From contig NZ_BMMK01000003.1 in NCBI RefSeq assembly GCF_014645795.1, forward strand, positions 208,379 through 272,378: a stretch of DNA of 64,000 nt, in the 5' to 3' direction. The stretch's first letter is position 1, and each line of letters begins with the position of its first letter. The DNA is from Longimycelium tulufanense. Lineage in GTDB: Bacteria; Actinomycetota; Actinomycetes; Mycobacteriales; Pseudonocardiaceae. Shown here piece after piece: positions 8,901-17,706 of this stretch. A program made the translations under genes and the position numbers. A model generated the notes under the pieces. It did not search any database and was not told where the DNA came from. It saw nothing but the letters and a program-made list of their open reading frames with translations.

Positions 8901-10061
8901 TCAGTAGGTCGGCAGGCTCTGGTCGACCTCGCGGGCCCAGCCGAGCACGCCACCGCCCACGTGCACGGCATCGGCGAAACCGGCCCGGTGCAGTGCGGCC
9001 AGCGCCTCGGCCGAGCGCTGCCCCGACTTGCAGTGCAGCACGATCGGCCTGTCCTGCGGCAGCTCCGGCAACGCGACGCCGGACAGGATGCGGTCCTTGG
9101 GGATCAGCACCGAACCGGGGATCCTGACGATCTCGTACTCGTGCGGCTCCCGGACGTCGACGAGCAGGAAGTTCTCGTTCCGGTCGAACTTCTGCTTCAG
9201 CTCCAGCGGGGTGATGGTGTGCCCGGCGGCCGCCTGCTGCGCCCCGTCCGAGACGACGCCGCAGAACGCCTCGTAGTCGATGAGCTCCTGGACCGGCTCG
9301 CCCTCCGGGTCCTTGCGGATGCGGATGGTGCGGTAGCTCATCTCCAGCGCGTCGTACACCATCAGCCGGCCGAGCAGGGTCTCGCCGATGCCGGTGATCA
9401 GCTTGACCGCCTCGGTCACCATGATCGACCCGATCGAGGCGCACAGTACGCCGAGCACGCCGCCCTCGGCACAGGAGGGCACCATCCCGGGCGGGGGCGG
9501 CTCCGGGTACAGGTCGCGGTACTGCGGCCCGTGCTCGGCCCAGAACACGCTGGCCTGCCCCTCGAACCGGAAGATCGAGCCCCACACGTACGGCTTGCCC
9601 AGCAGCACGCAGGCGTCGTTCACCAGGTAGCGGGTGGCGAAGTTGTCCGTGCCGTCGAGGATCAGGTCGTAGTCACCGAAGACGTCGAGCACGTTCGACG
9701 AGTCCAGGCGCAGCTGGTGCAGATTGACCTTGACGTACGGGTTGACCTCGGCGATCGCGTCCCGCGCCGACTCGGCCTTGGGCCGGCCCAGGTCGGACTG
9801 GCCGTGGATGACCTGTCGCTGCAGGTTGGACTCGTCGACCACGTCGAACTCGACGATGCCCAGTGTGCCCACGCCCGCGGCGGCCAGGTACAGCAACGCC
9901 GGGCTGCCCAACCCGCCGGCGCCGACCACCAGCACCCTGGCGTTCTTCAGCCGCTTCTGCCCGTCCACCCCCACGTCCGGGATGATCAGATGGCGGCTGT
10001 ACCGGGCGACCTCCTCCTTGGTCAGCTCCGCGGCGGGCTCCACGAGCGGCGGCAGCGGCAT
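8901..10061 (-). CDS. moeZ: Adenylyltransferase/sulfurtransferase MoeZ (ThiF + rhodanese)
   Basis: A 386-residue two-domain protein that adenylates and then thiocarboxylates small sulfur carriers (MoaD, CysO, ThiS type) for molybdopterin, cysteine and thiamine biosynthesis. The ThiF/E1-like domain shows VVGAGGLGSP near residue 46. The C-terminal rhodanese domain carries the active-site loop CKSGQR with C344. The start has GGAGGAGCGCAG upstream. The DUF3152 gene is the upstream neighbour, as in Mtb Rv3206c-Rv3207c. Molybdopterin made with its help is needed by the nitrate reductase in this window. Confidence 0.95.
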   Translation of the reverse strand: MPLPPLVEPAAELTKEEVARYSRHLIIPDVGVDGQKRLKNARVLVVGAGGLGSPALLYLAAAGVGTLGIVEFDVVDESNLQRQVIHGQSDLGRPKAESARDAIAEVNPYVKVNLHQLRLDSSNVLDVFGDYDLILDGTDNFATRYLVNDACVLLGKPYVWGSIFRFEGQASVFWAEHGPQYRDLYPEPPPPGMVPSCAEGGVLGVLCASIGSIMVTEAVKLITGIGETLLGRLMVYDALEMSYRTIRIRKDPEGEPVQELIDYEAFCGVVSDGAQQAAAGHTITPLELKQKFDRNENFLLVDVREPHEYEIVRIPGSVLIPKDRILSGVALPELPQDRPIVLHCKSGQRSAEALAALHRAGFADAVHVGGGVLGWAREVDQSLPTY

Positions 10062-10259
10062 CTGCGCTCCTCCTCGTCACGACGGCGAACTCCCAGTCTC
10101 CCGCAACGAACAACGTCGCTGGCCATCGCGGTCTTCCCCGCTCCCAATCCCTGGAACGGCCCTGGTCAAAGCGCCTGCACAGGGGCGGGCACGGGCAACA
10201 CCCCGCACGGCGCCCGCACCGGGTGCACCCCCGGGCGCGTTGGAGCTGCCGGCGAGGCG

Positions 10260-11309
10260 TCAACCGGCCTTGGCAGTCGGATACGGCCAGGCGTTGGCCT
10301 TGCACACCTTGCCGTCGGCCGTGACGCCACCGTCGGTGCCCAGCGTGGCCAGGTAGTCGTTGGAGACGCCCCAGCTCTGCTGCATCATGATCGGCGCCAG
10401 CCCGCCGTTCTCGCCGCACGGCTTGTGGCCGAACCCGAGGCCGTGCCCGACCTCATGGTTGATCACATACTGCTTGTACTCGACGTAGGAGCCCTGGAAC
10501 GCCACCGCGCCACGCACCCACCGAGCGATGTTGATGACCACGCGGCGCGACACCGGGTCGTAGCAGGATCCCTCGAACGGGATCTCGAAGCCGCAGATGT
10601 CCCGGGTCGTCATCTGCGACGTGAGGCTGATCCGCAGGTCCGGCTCCCCGGAGTCGACCCGCTGGAACCCGTGCTGCTCGTCCGCGATCCAGCTCCGCGG
10701 GTCCCGCAGGATGTTGTCGACGTCCCGGCCGAAGGTCTCCGGGCCGCCGGTGACCTCGACGCCGCGCTCCACCTCGACGGTGTAGCGGAACAGCTTGGGG
10801 CCGCCGAAGCGCTCACTGGAGCCCGGCACCACGTCCCACTTCTTCTCGCCGCGCTCGGTGAACCTGCCTCCGGGCGGCAGTTCCGCGGCCGCCTTGGCCT
10901 CGGCGAACTTCTGCGGATCGGGGTTGGGCACGCCGGGTGCGCGGCTGGTCGGGCCGGTGTTGGCGAGGTTGCCCACCCCGGTCACCGAGGACCCGTCGGT
11001 GGGCTGCTCGGTCCCCTTGAGCACCGCGAGCGCGGTGACCACGACGAGCACGGGGAGCGCGTAGACGCGCCAGCCGTAGGTGGCGAGCAGGCCCTTCTTC
11101 CGCTCTCGGGACGCCTCTTCCCGCCGTCTGTGGGCGAGGGGATCCCAGGAGGCGGCTAACGGCTCGGCGTCGGTGCGCCGGGAGCCGCGCTGGTACCGCG
11201 CCTCACCGCGCCGTCGGGTGACGTGCCGGCTGCTCGCGGCCGCGCCCGTGGACGACGTGGATGCACGCTTGGCTACTGCCTCACGAGGTCCCTGCGGCGT
11301 CCGGGTCAC
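10260..11309 (-). CDS. DUF3152 membrane-anchored metzincin-like protein (Rv3207c-like)
   Basis: A 349-residue protein with a basic cytoplasmic tail, one membrane segment at about residues 74-95, a low-complexity linker and an extracellular domain. It carries the zinc-metalloprotease motif HEVGHGLGFGH (H285, E286, H289, H295) with a nearby Met-containing segment, as in metzincins. The conserved position beside moeZ matches Mtb Rv3207c. No substrate is known; proteolytic activity is an inference from the motif. Confidence 0.88.
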   Translation of the reverse strand: MTRTPQGPREAVAKRASTSSTGAAASSRHVTRRRGEARYQRGSRRTDAEPLAASWDPLAHRRREEASRERKKGLLATYGWRVYALPVLVVVTALAVLKGTEQPTDGSSVTGVGNLANTGPTSRAPGVPNPDPQKFAEAKAAAELPPGGRFTERGEKKWDVVPGSSERFGGPKLFRYTVEVERGVEVTGGPETFGRDVDNILRDPRSWIADEQHGFQRVDSGEPDLRISLTSQMTTRDICGFEIPFEGSCYDPVSRRVVINIARWVRGAVAFQGSYVEYKQYVINHEVGHGLGFGHKPCGENGGLAPIMMQQSWGVSNDYLATLGTDGGVTADGKVCKANAWPYPTAKAG

Positions 11310-11356
11310 GCGCTTCAGGGTGCCACAGCACCCGTTCGGACTCTGTCAACGCCACG

Positions 11357-12379
11357 TCACCACGTTCCGCGATCAACGGCCGCCAGCATCCCCAGCACGG
11401 CCCGGGCCACGGTCCGGGGACGTTCCATCTGAGCGACATGCCCGGTTCGGGGCAACACGAGCAGGCGGGCGCGCGGGATCAGGCGCGCGGTGCGCGGTGC
11501 CTTGCGCACGCTGACGACCCGATCTTCGGTGCCCCAGATCACCAGCGTGGGCGTCCTCACCCGGGGCAGGGCGCGCCACAGCGACTCCGCCCGCGGCGCG
11601 AGCCACGACCGGATGAGGCCGAGCGTGGTCTGCAGCAGGGCCGGGCCGGCCCAGGGCATGGCGTAGCGCTCCGCGTACTCCCGGCTGGCCTCGGCGACGC
11701 GATGTTCGGGCACGTCGTCGGGGTTGGCGAAGCACAGCCGTAGCATCTGCTCGACGCGTTCCCGCGGGGTGACGGCGGCGAGCAGCTCCCGGTAGCGCCG
11801 GCCGAGCGGGCCGGGCAACGCCGCCAGCGGGAACCGGCGGTCCGACAGCCGGGCGGGGAACGGCCGAAGGTCGGGCACGGCGGGTGACACCAGGGTCAGG
11901 GTGCGCACCAGCTCGGGGCGCCGGGCGGCGGCCAGGATCGCCACGGTGCCGCCGAAGGAGTTGCCGAGCAGGTGCACCGGACCGCGGGCCGGACGCGCCT
12001 CGCGCAGTCCCTCCAGGAAGCGCACCAGCACGTCGATGTGGGAGGCCAGCGAGAAGTCGTGCCCGTCGACCGGCGGGGTGCGGCCGAAGCCGGGCAGGTC
12101 GACGGCGATGCCGGCGCACCGCACGGCGAGCTGGCCGGCCAGGTCGGTCCAGTTCGTGGCCGAGCCGGCGAGGCCGTGCACGTAGACGGCGGTCTCGGTG
12201 TCGGGGCCCGGCGTCCGGCGCACGTGGAGGCAGACTCCGCCGCAGGTGTGGAAGTGACCGGGCCACGCCGGTGTGGTCGCGTCGACCGGGGGCAACGGAC
12301 CCTGGAAGAAGGGCACCCTGGTGAGCGGGGCCCGTTCCGGCGGCGCCCCGGGGTCGCGGGCAGGCTGCGTCAGGGTCAT
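11357..12379 (-). CDS. Alpha/beta hydrolase
   Basis: 340 residues. It shows the oxyanion-hole HG motif (VYVHGLAGSATNW), the nucleophile elbow GNSFGG at about residue 148, an acid in WGTEDRVV, and a C-terminal TGHVAQMERP histidine. This is a complete catalytic triad of the MenH/HPC-hydrolase-like type; the substrate cannot be read from sequence. It is divergent from the TetR gene at 12537 with 157 bp between them, so the regulator may control it. It is wedged between DUF3152 and TetR, which are neighbours in Mtb. Confidence 0.85.
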   Translation of the reverse strand: MTLTQPARDPGAPPERAPLTRVPFFQGPLPPVDATTPAWPGHFHTCGGVCLHVRRTPGPDTETAVYVHGLAGSATNWTDLAGQLAVRCAGIAVDLPGFGRTPPVDGHDFSLASHIDVLVRFLEGLREARPARGPVHLLGNSFGGTVAILAAARRPELVRTLTLVSPAVPDLRPFPARLSDRRFPLAALPGPLGRRYRELLAAVTPRERVEQMLRLCFANPDDVPEHRVAEASREYAERYAMPWAGPALLQTTLGLIRSWLAPRAESLWRALPRVRTPTLVIWGTEDRVVSVRKAPRTARLIPRARLLVLPRTGHVAQMERPRTVARAVLGMLAAVDRGTW

Positions 12380-12536
12380 GTCTCACAGCATGCTCCGGGC
12401 GGCCCGACCCCGCCGGTGAGCAGGGGCACGGAACCACGAAGTCGGGAACACTACTACCAGCGAGTAAGGTCATGGAACCCGGCCGGGTGCCGCGGCGCGG
12501 CCACCCGGCGGGACGACGTGGCTGGAGGCAGCAGCG

Positions 12537-13172
12537 ATGACGGAGACGGCACAGCAGGGCACCGGACCGGTGGGACGCGGGGTGCGGTTGCCGCGGACAG
12601 CGCGGCGCGCCCAGCTCCTCACCGCGGCCCAGGAGGTCTTCGTGGCCAACGGCTACCACGCCGCGGCCATGGACGAGATCGCCGAGCGGGCCGGGGTCAG
12701 TAAGCCGGTGCTCTACCAGCACTTCCCCGGGAAGCTGGAGCTGTACCTGGCGCTGCTGGAGACACACGTCGACCAGCTCACCCGGCAGGTGCGGGAGGCG
12801 ATCGAGTCCACCCACGACAACAAGCAGCGGGTGCACGCGGCGGTGGCCGCCTACTTCGACTTCGTGGCCGACGGCCAGGCGTTCCGGTTGGTCTTCGAGT
12901 CCGACCTGCGCAGTGAGCCGGCGGTGCAGGAGGCGGTGCAGCGCTCCACCTCCGCGGCCATCGAGGCGATCACCGAGACGATCACCGCCGACGCCGGCCT
13001 GGACGAGGAACGGGCCCGCCTGCTGGCGGTCGGGCTGGTCGGGCTCAGCCAGGTCACGGCGCGGTTCTGGCTGGACGCCGGCCGGCAGGTGCCCAGGGAC
13101 GAGGCGATCTCGCTGATCTCGACGCTGGCGTGGAAGGGCATCGGCGGGGGTTTCCCGCTGCAGCCGCACTGA
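12537..13172 (+). CDS. TetR-family transcriptional regulator (Rv3208-like)
   Basis: 211 residues. The N-terminal TetR helix-turn-helix spans about residues 20-65 (AAMDEIAERAGVSKPVLYQHFPGK), followed by an all-helical ligand domain. The position next to the moeZ/DUF3152 block agrees with Mtb Rv3208. The target is unknown; the divergent hydrolase gene is the obvious candidate. The stop codon merges with a strong terminator hairpin. Confidence 0.9.
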   Translation: MTETAQQGTGPVGRGVRLPRTARRAQLLTAAQEVFVANGYHAAAMDEIAERAGVSKPVLYQHFPGKLELYLALLETHVDQLTRQVREAIESTHDNKQRVHAAVAAYFDFVADGQAFRLVFESDLRSEPAVQEAVQRSTSAAIEAITETITADAGLDEERARLLAVGLVGLSQVTARFWLDAGRQVPRDEAISLISTLAWKGIGGGFPLQPH

Positions 13173-13205
13173 TCTCCCGGCGGGGAGCGTCCCCGCCGGG
13201 AGATC
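13171..13205 (+). terminator. Strong bidirectional hairpin between convergent TetR and hydrolase genes
   Basis: A perfect 16-bp stem (13171-13186 with 13190-13205) and a GCG loop begin within the TetR stop codon. The convergent hydrolase gene ends at 13233, so the hairpin can terminate both transcripts. Confidence 0.85.
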
Positions 13206-13232
13206 GGGTGTGCGGTGCCGGGCCAGGGCCCG

Positions 13233-14219
13233 CTACTCGCCGGCCGCGACTGCCTTGCGTCGCCCGGTCCGGCGCTTTGTTGTGCTCTTCCGGGTGGTAC
13301 CCGCCGCTTCGGACCCGGCCCGCCGGACCATCGTCGCCAACTCGTCGGCCAGCTGCCGCGACCGCTCGTAGGGCAGCATGTGGCCCGCGCCGCCACAGAT
13401 CCGCAGCTCCGCCCCGGGGATGGCGGCGGCGATCACCCGGGAGTGCCCCGGCGGGGTGAGCCGGTCCTGTCCCCCGGCGAACACGACCGTGGGAATCCCG
13501 GCGAAGGTCGCCAGCGCGGCCCGTCGCTCGTGCTCGTCGAACGCCCTCCTGATCTCGGCGTAGGTGCTGGGCTGGCAGGAGGCGACCTGCTCGGCCGCCT
13601 CGGCCAGGTCGTAGCGGCCCGGGCGCTCGCCGAACAGCAGCCACCGCAGGAGGGGACGCAGCGGCGCGGACCGGCGGAACAACACCGAGCCGCGGGACCG
13701 CCCGATCAGCCGGGTCACCCGCCGCTCCACGGCGACCACGATCCGGCCGACGATCCCGGGCAGGCCGAGGGTGATGCCGGTCAGGCCGCCGCTGGAGGTG
13801 TTGACCAGTAACACCCCCGCGACCCGCGAGAACAGCTCCGGGTGCTGCTCGGCCAGGGCCATCAGGGCCATCCCGCCCATGGAGTGGCCGACCAGCACGA
13901 CCGGACCGGTGGGTGCCTCGGCCTCGATCAGCTCCGCGAGGTCCTCGGCGACCCGCGCGATGCTGGCCGAGCCCCGGGGCGTGGGCCGGGAACGCCCGTG
14001 CCCCCGGTTGTCGGGCCGCACCACGCGCACCGCGCCCCCAGCACCGGCGAGGAGTTCGTCGGTGACCCGCCGCCAGGTGTCGCCGGTGAGTGCCCAGCCG
14101 TGCAGCAGGAACACGGTGACCGGCGCGTCGGCCGGGCCGGTGCTCGTGACGTGCAGCTCGGCACCGTCGGAGGTGCGGAACCGCGCCCCGGTCACGGAAT
14201 CAACAGCGACTTGCGCCAT
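13233..14219 (-). CDS. Alpha/beta hydrolase, third gene of the SDR/diiron operon
   Basis: About 328 residues. Motifs are HGW(A) for the oxyanion hole, DNRGHGRSRP, the nucleophile elbow VGHSMGG, an aspartate in AGGQDRLTPPG, and the catalytic histidine in GGAGHMLPYER. The C-terminus ends in a run of Lys/Arg and Thr. The ATG at 14219 lies 28 bp inside the end of the upstream diiron oxygenase gene, so translation is probably coupled. An ester or thioester substrate is likely but unidentified. Context suggests it acts on the product of the SDR and oxygenase. Confidence 0.87.
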   Translation of the reverse strand: MAQVAVDSVTGARFRTSDGAELHVTSTGPADAPVTVFLLHGWALTGDTWRRVTDELLAGAGGAVRVVRPDNRGHGRSRPTPRGSASIARVAEDLAELIEAEAPTGPVVLVGHSMGGMALMALAEQHPELFSRVAGVLLVNTSSGGLTGITLGLPGIVGRIVVAVERRVTRLIGRSRGSVLFRRSAPLRPLLRWLLFGERPGRYDLAEAAEQVASCQPSTYAEIRRAFDEHERRAALATFAGIPTVVFAGGQDRLTPPGHSRVIAAAIPGAELRICGGAGHMLPYERSRQLADELATMVRRAGSEAAGTTRKSTTKRRTGRRKAVAAGE

Positions 14220-15094
14220 AGCTTCACCACGGACTTTCCGATCATCCCGAGCTCGTCGAGGTAGGCCATCAGCCGTTCCCCGCCCCACCGCATCGTCTGC
14301 TGCCAGTGCGGGTTCGCCAGTGCCATGCGCAGCCCGTCCCGTGGGTCAAGTCCCAGGGGCCGGAAGGTGTCGAGCGGGAGGAAGGCCCGCGACACGTAGA
14401 AGGCGACCACGGCGGTGATTGCCCGGTGCAGTGCCAGCTCGGCCTTGCCCGCCTGCTCGATCGACCGCACGATCTCCTCGCGGGCGTAGCGGACGTGCCG
14501 GGCCTCCTCCACCACGTGGATGCGGTTGACCATGCGCATCATCGGCTGCACCCGGTCGTCGTTCATCGCCGCTCGCTGGAACCTGTCGACGATCTCCTCG
14601 CCGAGGAGGGTGGCAGCGTACATCGAGGGGCCCCAACCCACGGCCTTGAGCAGGTTACCCAGCTCGCGGGGCACGAATGGCGGCTTGTAGTGCGGGGTGC
14701 CGAGCTTTTCCATCATGCGGCCGAACATCACGATGTGCCGGCACTCGTCGGCGACCTCGGTCAGCACGTACTGCGGCTGCCGCTGGCGCGGGTCCACCCG
14801 GTACACGTGCCGGAGCAGCAGCTGCATGAGGATGCTCTCGAACCAGATGCCGCTGCTGGCCACCCCGGCGACGAAGTGCCTGGAGTGCTCGATCCGCTGC
14901 TCCGGCGTGGCCCGCTCCCACCAGGACGTGCCGTAGAGCGGCAGGCGCTCGGGCACGAAGTAGAACTTGTCGTCCGCAAGGGGGGCGTTCCAGTCGAGGT
15001 CGAGCTCGGGGTCGTAGGAGTTCTTGGCCGAGGAGGCGAGCAACCGTTCTGCGGTGCGCTCCCCGTCGGCCAGGTGTGCTGCTTGTGCGGTCAT
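14192..15094 (-). CDS. AurF-like diiron oxygenase (PF11583-type)
   Basis: 300 residues. Helical segments carry the diiron ligand pattern: E in WFESILMQ, ExxH in TEVADECRHIVMF, E in GEEIVDRF and ExxH in VVEEARHVRYA. This fits the AurF/CmlI type of ferritin-like oxygenases, some of which oxidise amines to nitro groups. Most actinobacterial members near SDR and hydrolase genes have no known substrate. It starts 7 bp after the SDR stop and overlaps the hydrolase gene, so the three genes form one operon. Confidence 0.82.
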   Translation of the reverse strand: MTAQAAHLADGERTAERLLASSAKNSYDPELDLDWNAPLADDKFYFVPERLPLYGTSWWERATPEQRIEHSRHFVAGVASSGIWFESILMQLLLRHVYRVDPRQRQPQYVLTEVADECRHIVMFGRMMEKLGTPHYKPPFVPRELGNLLKAVGWGPSMYAATLLGEEIVDRFQRAAMNDDRVQPMMRMVNRIHVVEEARHVRYAREEIVRSIEQAGKAELALHRAITAVVAFYVSRAFLPLDTFRPLGLDPRDGLRMALANPHWQQTMRWGGERLMAYLDELGMIGKSVVKLWRKSLLIP

Positions 15095-15101
15095 GGCCCG
15101 G

Positions 15102-15971
15102 TCACCTACTCGATGTCCGTTCAGGGGGAGGGAATTCCCGATTTCGTTCGGGGGAAGGGTTTCGTTGCGCCGCCCGCAGCATCTGCTGGGCGAGCGGCAC
15201 CGAGTCGTAGTGGCCGCGGGAGACGTCGTAGCGGTGTCGCAGAAGGACAATGCGGTCCGCGCTCTTGGGGAACATGCGTGCGAGGCGGATGCAGGCACCG
15301 CCCCACCACGTGGTTCCGGTGTCGCGGGGTGGCCGGTGGGCAGCCAGCGTCCGAACGAGGGTGTTGACGACGTGCTTCTCGCGTTCGGCGGGCACCTTGC
15401 CTTCCAGCGACAGCCCGGCCCGCCGGCTGGCGTCGTGGATGGGGGTGCGGACGTACCCCGGGTACACGGTGGTGACCTTCAGCCGCTTGCCGTACTCGAT
15501 GCGCAGGCAGTCCGCGTAGGCGGAGAGGCCGCGCTTGGTCACGACGTAGGCGGAGGCGAAGGGCACCGTGACGAAGGCGAGGCCGGAGGAGACGAACACG
15601 GCGCGGGGGTCGCGGGAACGCAGCAGCTCCGGGAGGGCCGCCGCGGTGATGCGCCAGCCACCGAGCAGGTTGACCTCGACCGTGCGGCGCACCGCATCGT
15701 CGACCGGACCACCGCTGTCGGCGGGGAGCCCGATCCCGGCGTTGCTCACCACCGCGTCCAAGCCGCCGAGCCGTTCCACGGCGGCGGCGACGCCCTCCCG
15801 CACCGACTCCTCGTCGGTGATGTCGCAGGGAATGACATCGCCCACCGGGGCCACGTCGAGCCCGGCAACGTGGGCCCCACGTTGCCGGAGTGCGGCCGAA
15901 GCGGCCGCGCCGAAGGCTCCGGCGGCGCCCGTGATGAGAATTCGACAGCCGACCAGGGACCGTTCTCCCAT
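15102..15971 (-). CDS. Short-chain dehydrogenase/reductase
   Basis: 289 residues. The cofactor-binding TGAAGAFG motif is at 14-21, CDITD follows the second strand (adenine contact), NAG is near residue 88, and the catalytic Ser-Tyr-Lys group is visible (SSGLAF, YVVTK). A C-terminal extension of about 40 residues with basic charge is typical of lipid-associated SDRs. It is the first gene of a three-gene operon, divergent from a TetR gene, with a palindromic operator in the 87-bp gap. NAD(P) oxidation or reduction of an alcohol/ketone is inferred. Confidence 0.9.
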   Translation of the reverse strand: MGERSLVGCRILITGAAGAFGAAASAALRQRGAHVAGLDVAPVGDVIPCDITDEESVREGVAAAVERLGGLDAVVSNAGIGLPADSGGPVDDAVRRTVEVNLLGGWRITAAALPELLRSRDPRAVFVSSGLAFVTVPFASAYVVTKRGLSAYADCLRIEYGKRLKVTTVYPGYVRTPIHDASRRAGLSLEGKVPAEREKHVVNTLVRTLAAHRPPRDTGTTWWGGACIRLARMFPKSADRIVLLRHRYDVSRGHYDSVPLAQQMLRAAQRNPSPERNREFPPPERTSSR

Positions 15972-16025
15972 CGCACCTCCTCCACGGTCGGTGGGTGCAC
16001 CGACCGATCGGGTGTTATTGGGTAT

Positions 16026-16044
16026 CTGTTACCTTAAGTAACAG
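16026..16044. promoter_or_regulatory. Palindromic operator between SDR operon and TetR gene
   Basis: Perfect 7-bp arms CTGTTAC and GTAACAG flank a 5-bp AT-rich spacer (CTTAA). This is the only strong dyad in the 87-bp divergent gap and sits 15 bp before the TetR start. TetR-family repressors commonly bind such sites to control themselves and the divergent operon; binding is inferred. Confidence 0.7.
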
Positions 16045-16058
16045 GTACTCGTGGTAGC

Positions 16059-16862
16059 GTGCGTCACATGGGGCGATCTGTCAAGACGCAACCGGGTGAG
16101 GGCGGCGACCGGTCGGACGCGCGCAAGGAACGCTGGCGGGCGCACCGGGAAGCGCGCCGGGCGGAGTTCGTCGACGCGACGATGTGCGCCATCAAGAAGC
16201 ACGGCGCCGACGTCGGCATGGACGAGATCGCCGCCGAGGCCGGCGTGAGCAAGCCGGTGCTCTACCGGCACTTCGCGGACAAGGCGGACCTCTACCTCGC
16301 GGTCGCCCAGCGCGGCACCGACGTCCTCATGGAACGGATGGCCCCCGCGCTGGATGCGTTGGCCCACGACAAGGTCACGCCACGGCAGTGGATCCGCGGC
16401 ACCGTCGACACCTACCTCGCGCTGATCGAGCAATACCCCGAGATGTACCGGTTCGTGGTCCGCGGCCAGTTCGTCGACCGGCCGCCGGACCGTGACCTGG
16501 TGGCCGAGGACAAGCGGGCTCTGGCCAGCGCGATCGCCCGGATCTTCGGCGACTATCTGCGTGCCTTCGGCATGGACTCCGGTGGCGCCGAGGTCTGGGG
16601 CCACGGCGTGGTCGGCCTGGTGCAGGGCGCGGGTGACTGGTGGCTGGACCGGCAGTCGATGAGCCGGGAGGCGGTCACCGACTACCTGACACAGATCATC
16701 TGGGCCGCCATCGAGGGCGTGTTGCGGTCCAGCGGCCTGCACCTGGAACCGGATCAACCGTTCGAGGAGGGCGTTGCCCGGGCGCTCGCCGAACGGCCCG
16801 TGCTGCGTGTCGTCTCCGACGCCGACCAGGCCGGCACCGGGACCACGAGCAGCGGCGGCTGA
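16059..16862 (+). CDS. TetR-family transcriptional regulator of the divergent SDR/diiron operon
   Basis: 267 residues (or 264 from the second ATG at 16068). The helix-turn-helix lies around residues 48-72 (GMDEIAAEAGVSKPVLYRHFADK) after a basic N-terminal extension of about 30 residues. The C-terminal half is a typical ligand-binding domain. Its promoter overlaps or adjoins the palindrome at 16026-16044. It most likely represses itself and the SDR operon and senses an acyl or sterol-like ligand, which is an inference from the family and the neighbours. Confidence 0.9.
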   Translation: MRHMGRSVKTQPGEGGDRSDARKERWRAHREARRAEFVDATMCAIKKHGADVGMDEIAAEAGVSKPVLYRHFADKADLYLAVAQRGTDVLMERMAPALDALAHDKVTPRQWIRGTVDTYLALIEQYPEMYRFVVRGQFVDRPPDRDLVAEDKRALASAIARIFGDYLRAFGMDSGGAEVWGHGVVGLVQGAGDWWLDRQSMSREAVTDYLTQIIWAAIEGVLRSSGLHLEPDQPFEEGVARALAERPVLRVVSDADQAGTGTTSSGG

Positions 16863-16958
16863 CCTTCCTTTCGCCGCGACAGGGCCGTTCCGACCGCACT
16901 CCGCCGGCCAGCGGGCCGTACATCGTGTCCACCGACGAGCAAGGACGAGGAGCTGCCG

Positions 16959-17285
16959 ATGAGCGAGGGTCACGAGCACCACGAGGAGGAGTTCGCCGGG
17001 CCCGCCACCCTGGTGGCCCAGGACGCCGAGGTGACCGCCCAGGTGCGCCTACGCGGTTTCTTCCAGCCGATCGACGGGCGTTTCCACTGGTACGGGCGGG
17101 TCTCGGCGGATCCGGCCGTGGTGGAGCTAGCCGGCAAGGGTATGCGCAAGATCCTGGTGCGGACCGCCGGCGGCGAGGCCGAGGCGGTGCTGAGCGAGCC
17201 CGACACCTGGGGTCGCTACCGGATCACCGGGGTGGGCCGCCCGCCCTTCCCGGTGGAGACCGACATCCCGGATGGTGCCGAGTAA
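16959..17285 (+). CDS. DUF4873 domain-containing protein
   Basis: A 108-residue soluble protein with a His/Glu-rich start. Its core (VRLRGFFQPIDGRFHWYGRV and GRYRITGVGRPPFPVE) matches the DUF4873 family as I recall it. In many actinobacteria this domain is fused to flavin monooxygenases or encoded beside them. Here it follows the TetR gene by 96 bp on the same strand and may belong to the same regulon as the SDR/diiron operon. No biochemical role is known. Confidence 0.7.
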   Translation: MSEGHEHHEEEFAGPATLVAQDAEVTAQVRLRGFFQPIDGRFHWYGRVSADPAVVELAGKGMRKILVRTAGGEAEAVLSEPDTWGRYRITGVGRPPFPVETDIPDGAE

Positions 17286-17410
17286 GGCCGCTGTCGCAGA
17301 TCTCCTCACGCCTTCGAGATAGCCCGAGAGGGTGACCGGCGCGGTGACAAGCGTCTCGCTCGGGACCGCGCGAACCCCGGACGTGACGGGGCGGCTCCGG
17401 CTGAAGACGA

Positions 17411-17445
17411 AGGAGCCGCCGGGGCACCCTGGCCCGGCGGCTCCT
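17411..17445. terminator. Hairpin terminator between DUF4873 and DUF3107 genes
   Basis: A 13-bp perfect stem (17411-17423 with 17433-17445) has a 9-nt loop. It lies 31 bp beyond the DUF3107 stop on the minus strand and 126 bp beyond the DUF4873 stop on the plus strand, so it can serve both convergent genes. Confidence 0.75.
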
Positions 17446-17475
17446 CGTCGTCTGCTGTGCCGACCCGCGGGCGGC

Positions 17476-17706
17476 TCAGCTACCGACGGCGAACCCGATG
17501 GGTCGCCGGTCGGCCGGCGCGATCTCCACGTAGGCGACCTTGGCGGCCGGCACCATGTAGCGTCGGCCCTTCTCGTCGACCAGGGTCAGCAGGCCCTGTG
17601 GGCTGCGCAGCGCGTCGTTGACCAGCGCCTCGACCTCGTCCGGCGCCTGACCGCTCGATACGACGAGCTCGCGCGGGCTGTCCGCGACGCCGATCTTGAC
17701 CTCCAC
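17476..17706 (-). CDS. DUF3107 small protein (Rv3208A/TB9.4-like)
   Basis: A 76-residue acidic protein. The sequence pattern (MEVKIGVADSPREL, then DEVEALVNDAL, then GRRYMVPAAKVAYVEI) matches the conserved actinobacterial DUF3107 family. The location between the TetR and ferritin-like genes agrees with Mtb Rv3208A. Function unknown. Confidence 0.88.
   Translation of the reverse strand: MEVKIGVADSPRELVVSSGQAPDEVEALVNDALRSPQGLLTLVDEKGRRYMVPAAKVAYVEIAPADRRPIGFAVGS

Noticed and set aside
8544-11159. 871-codon plus-strand frame across moeZ and DUF3152 genes
   Set aside because: It runs antisense to two well-supported genes and has no domain or ribosome site.
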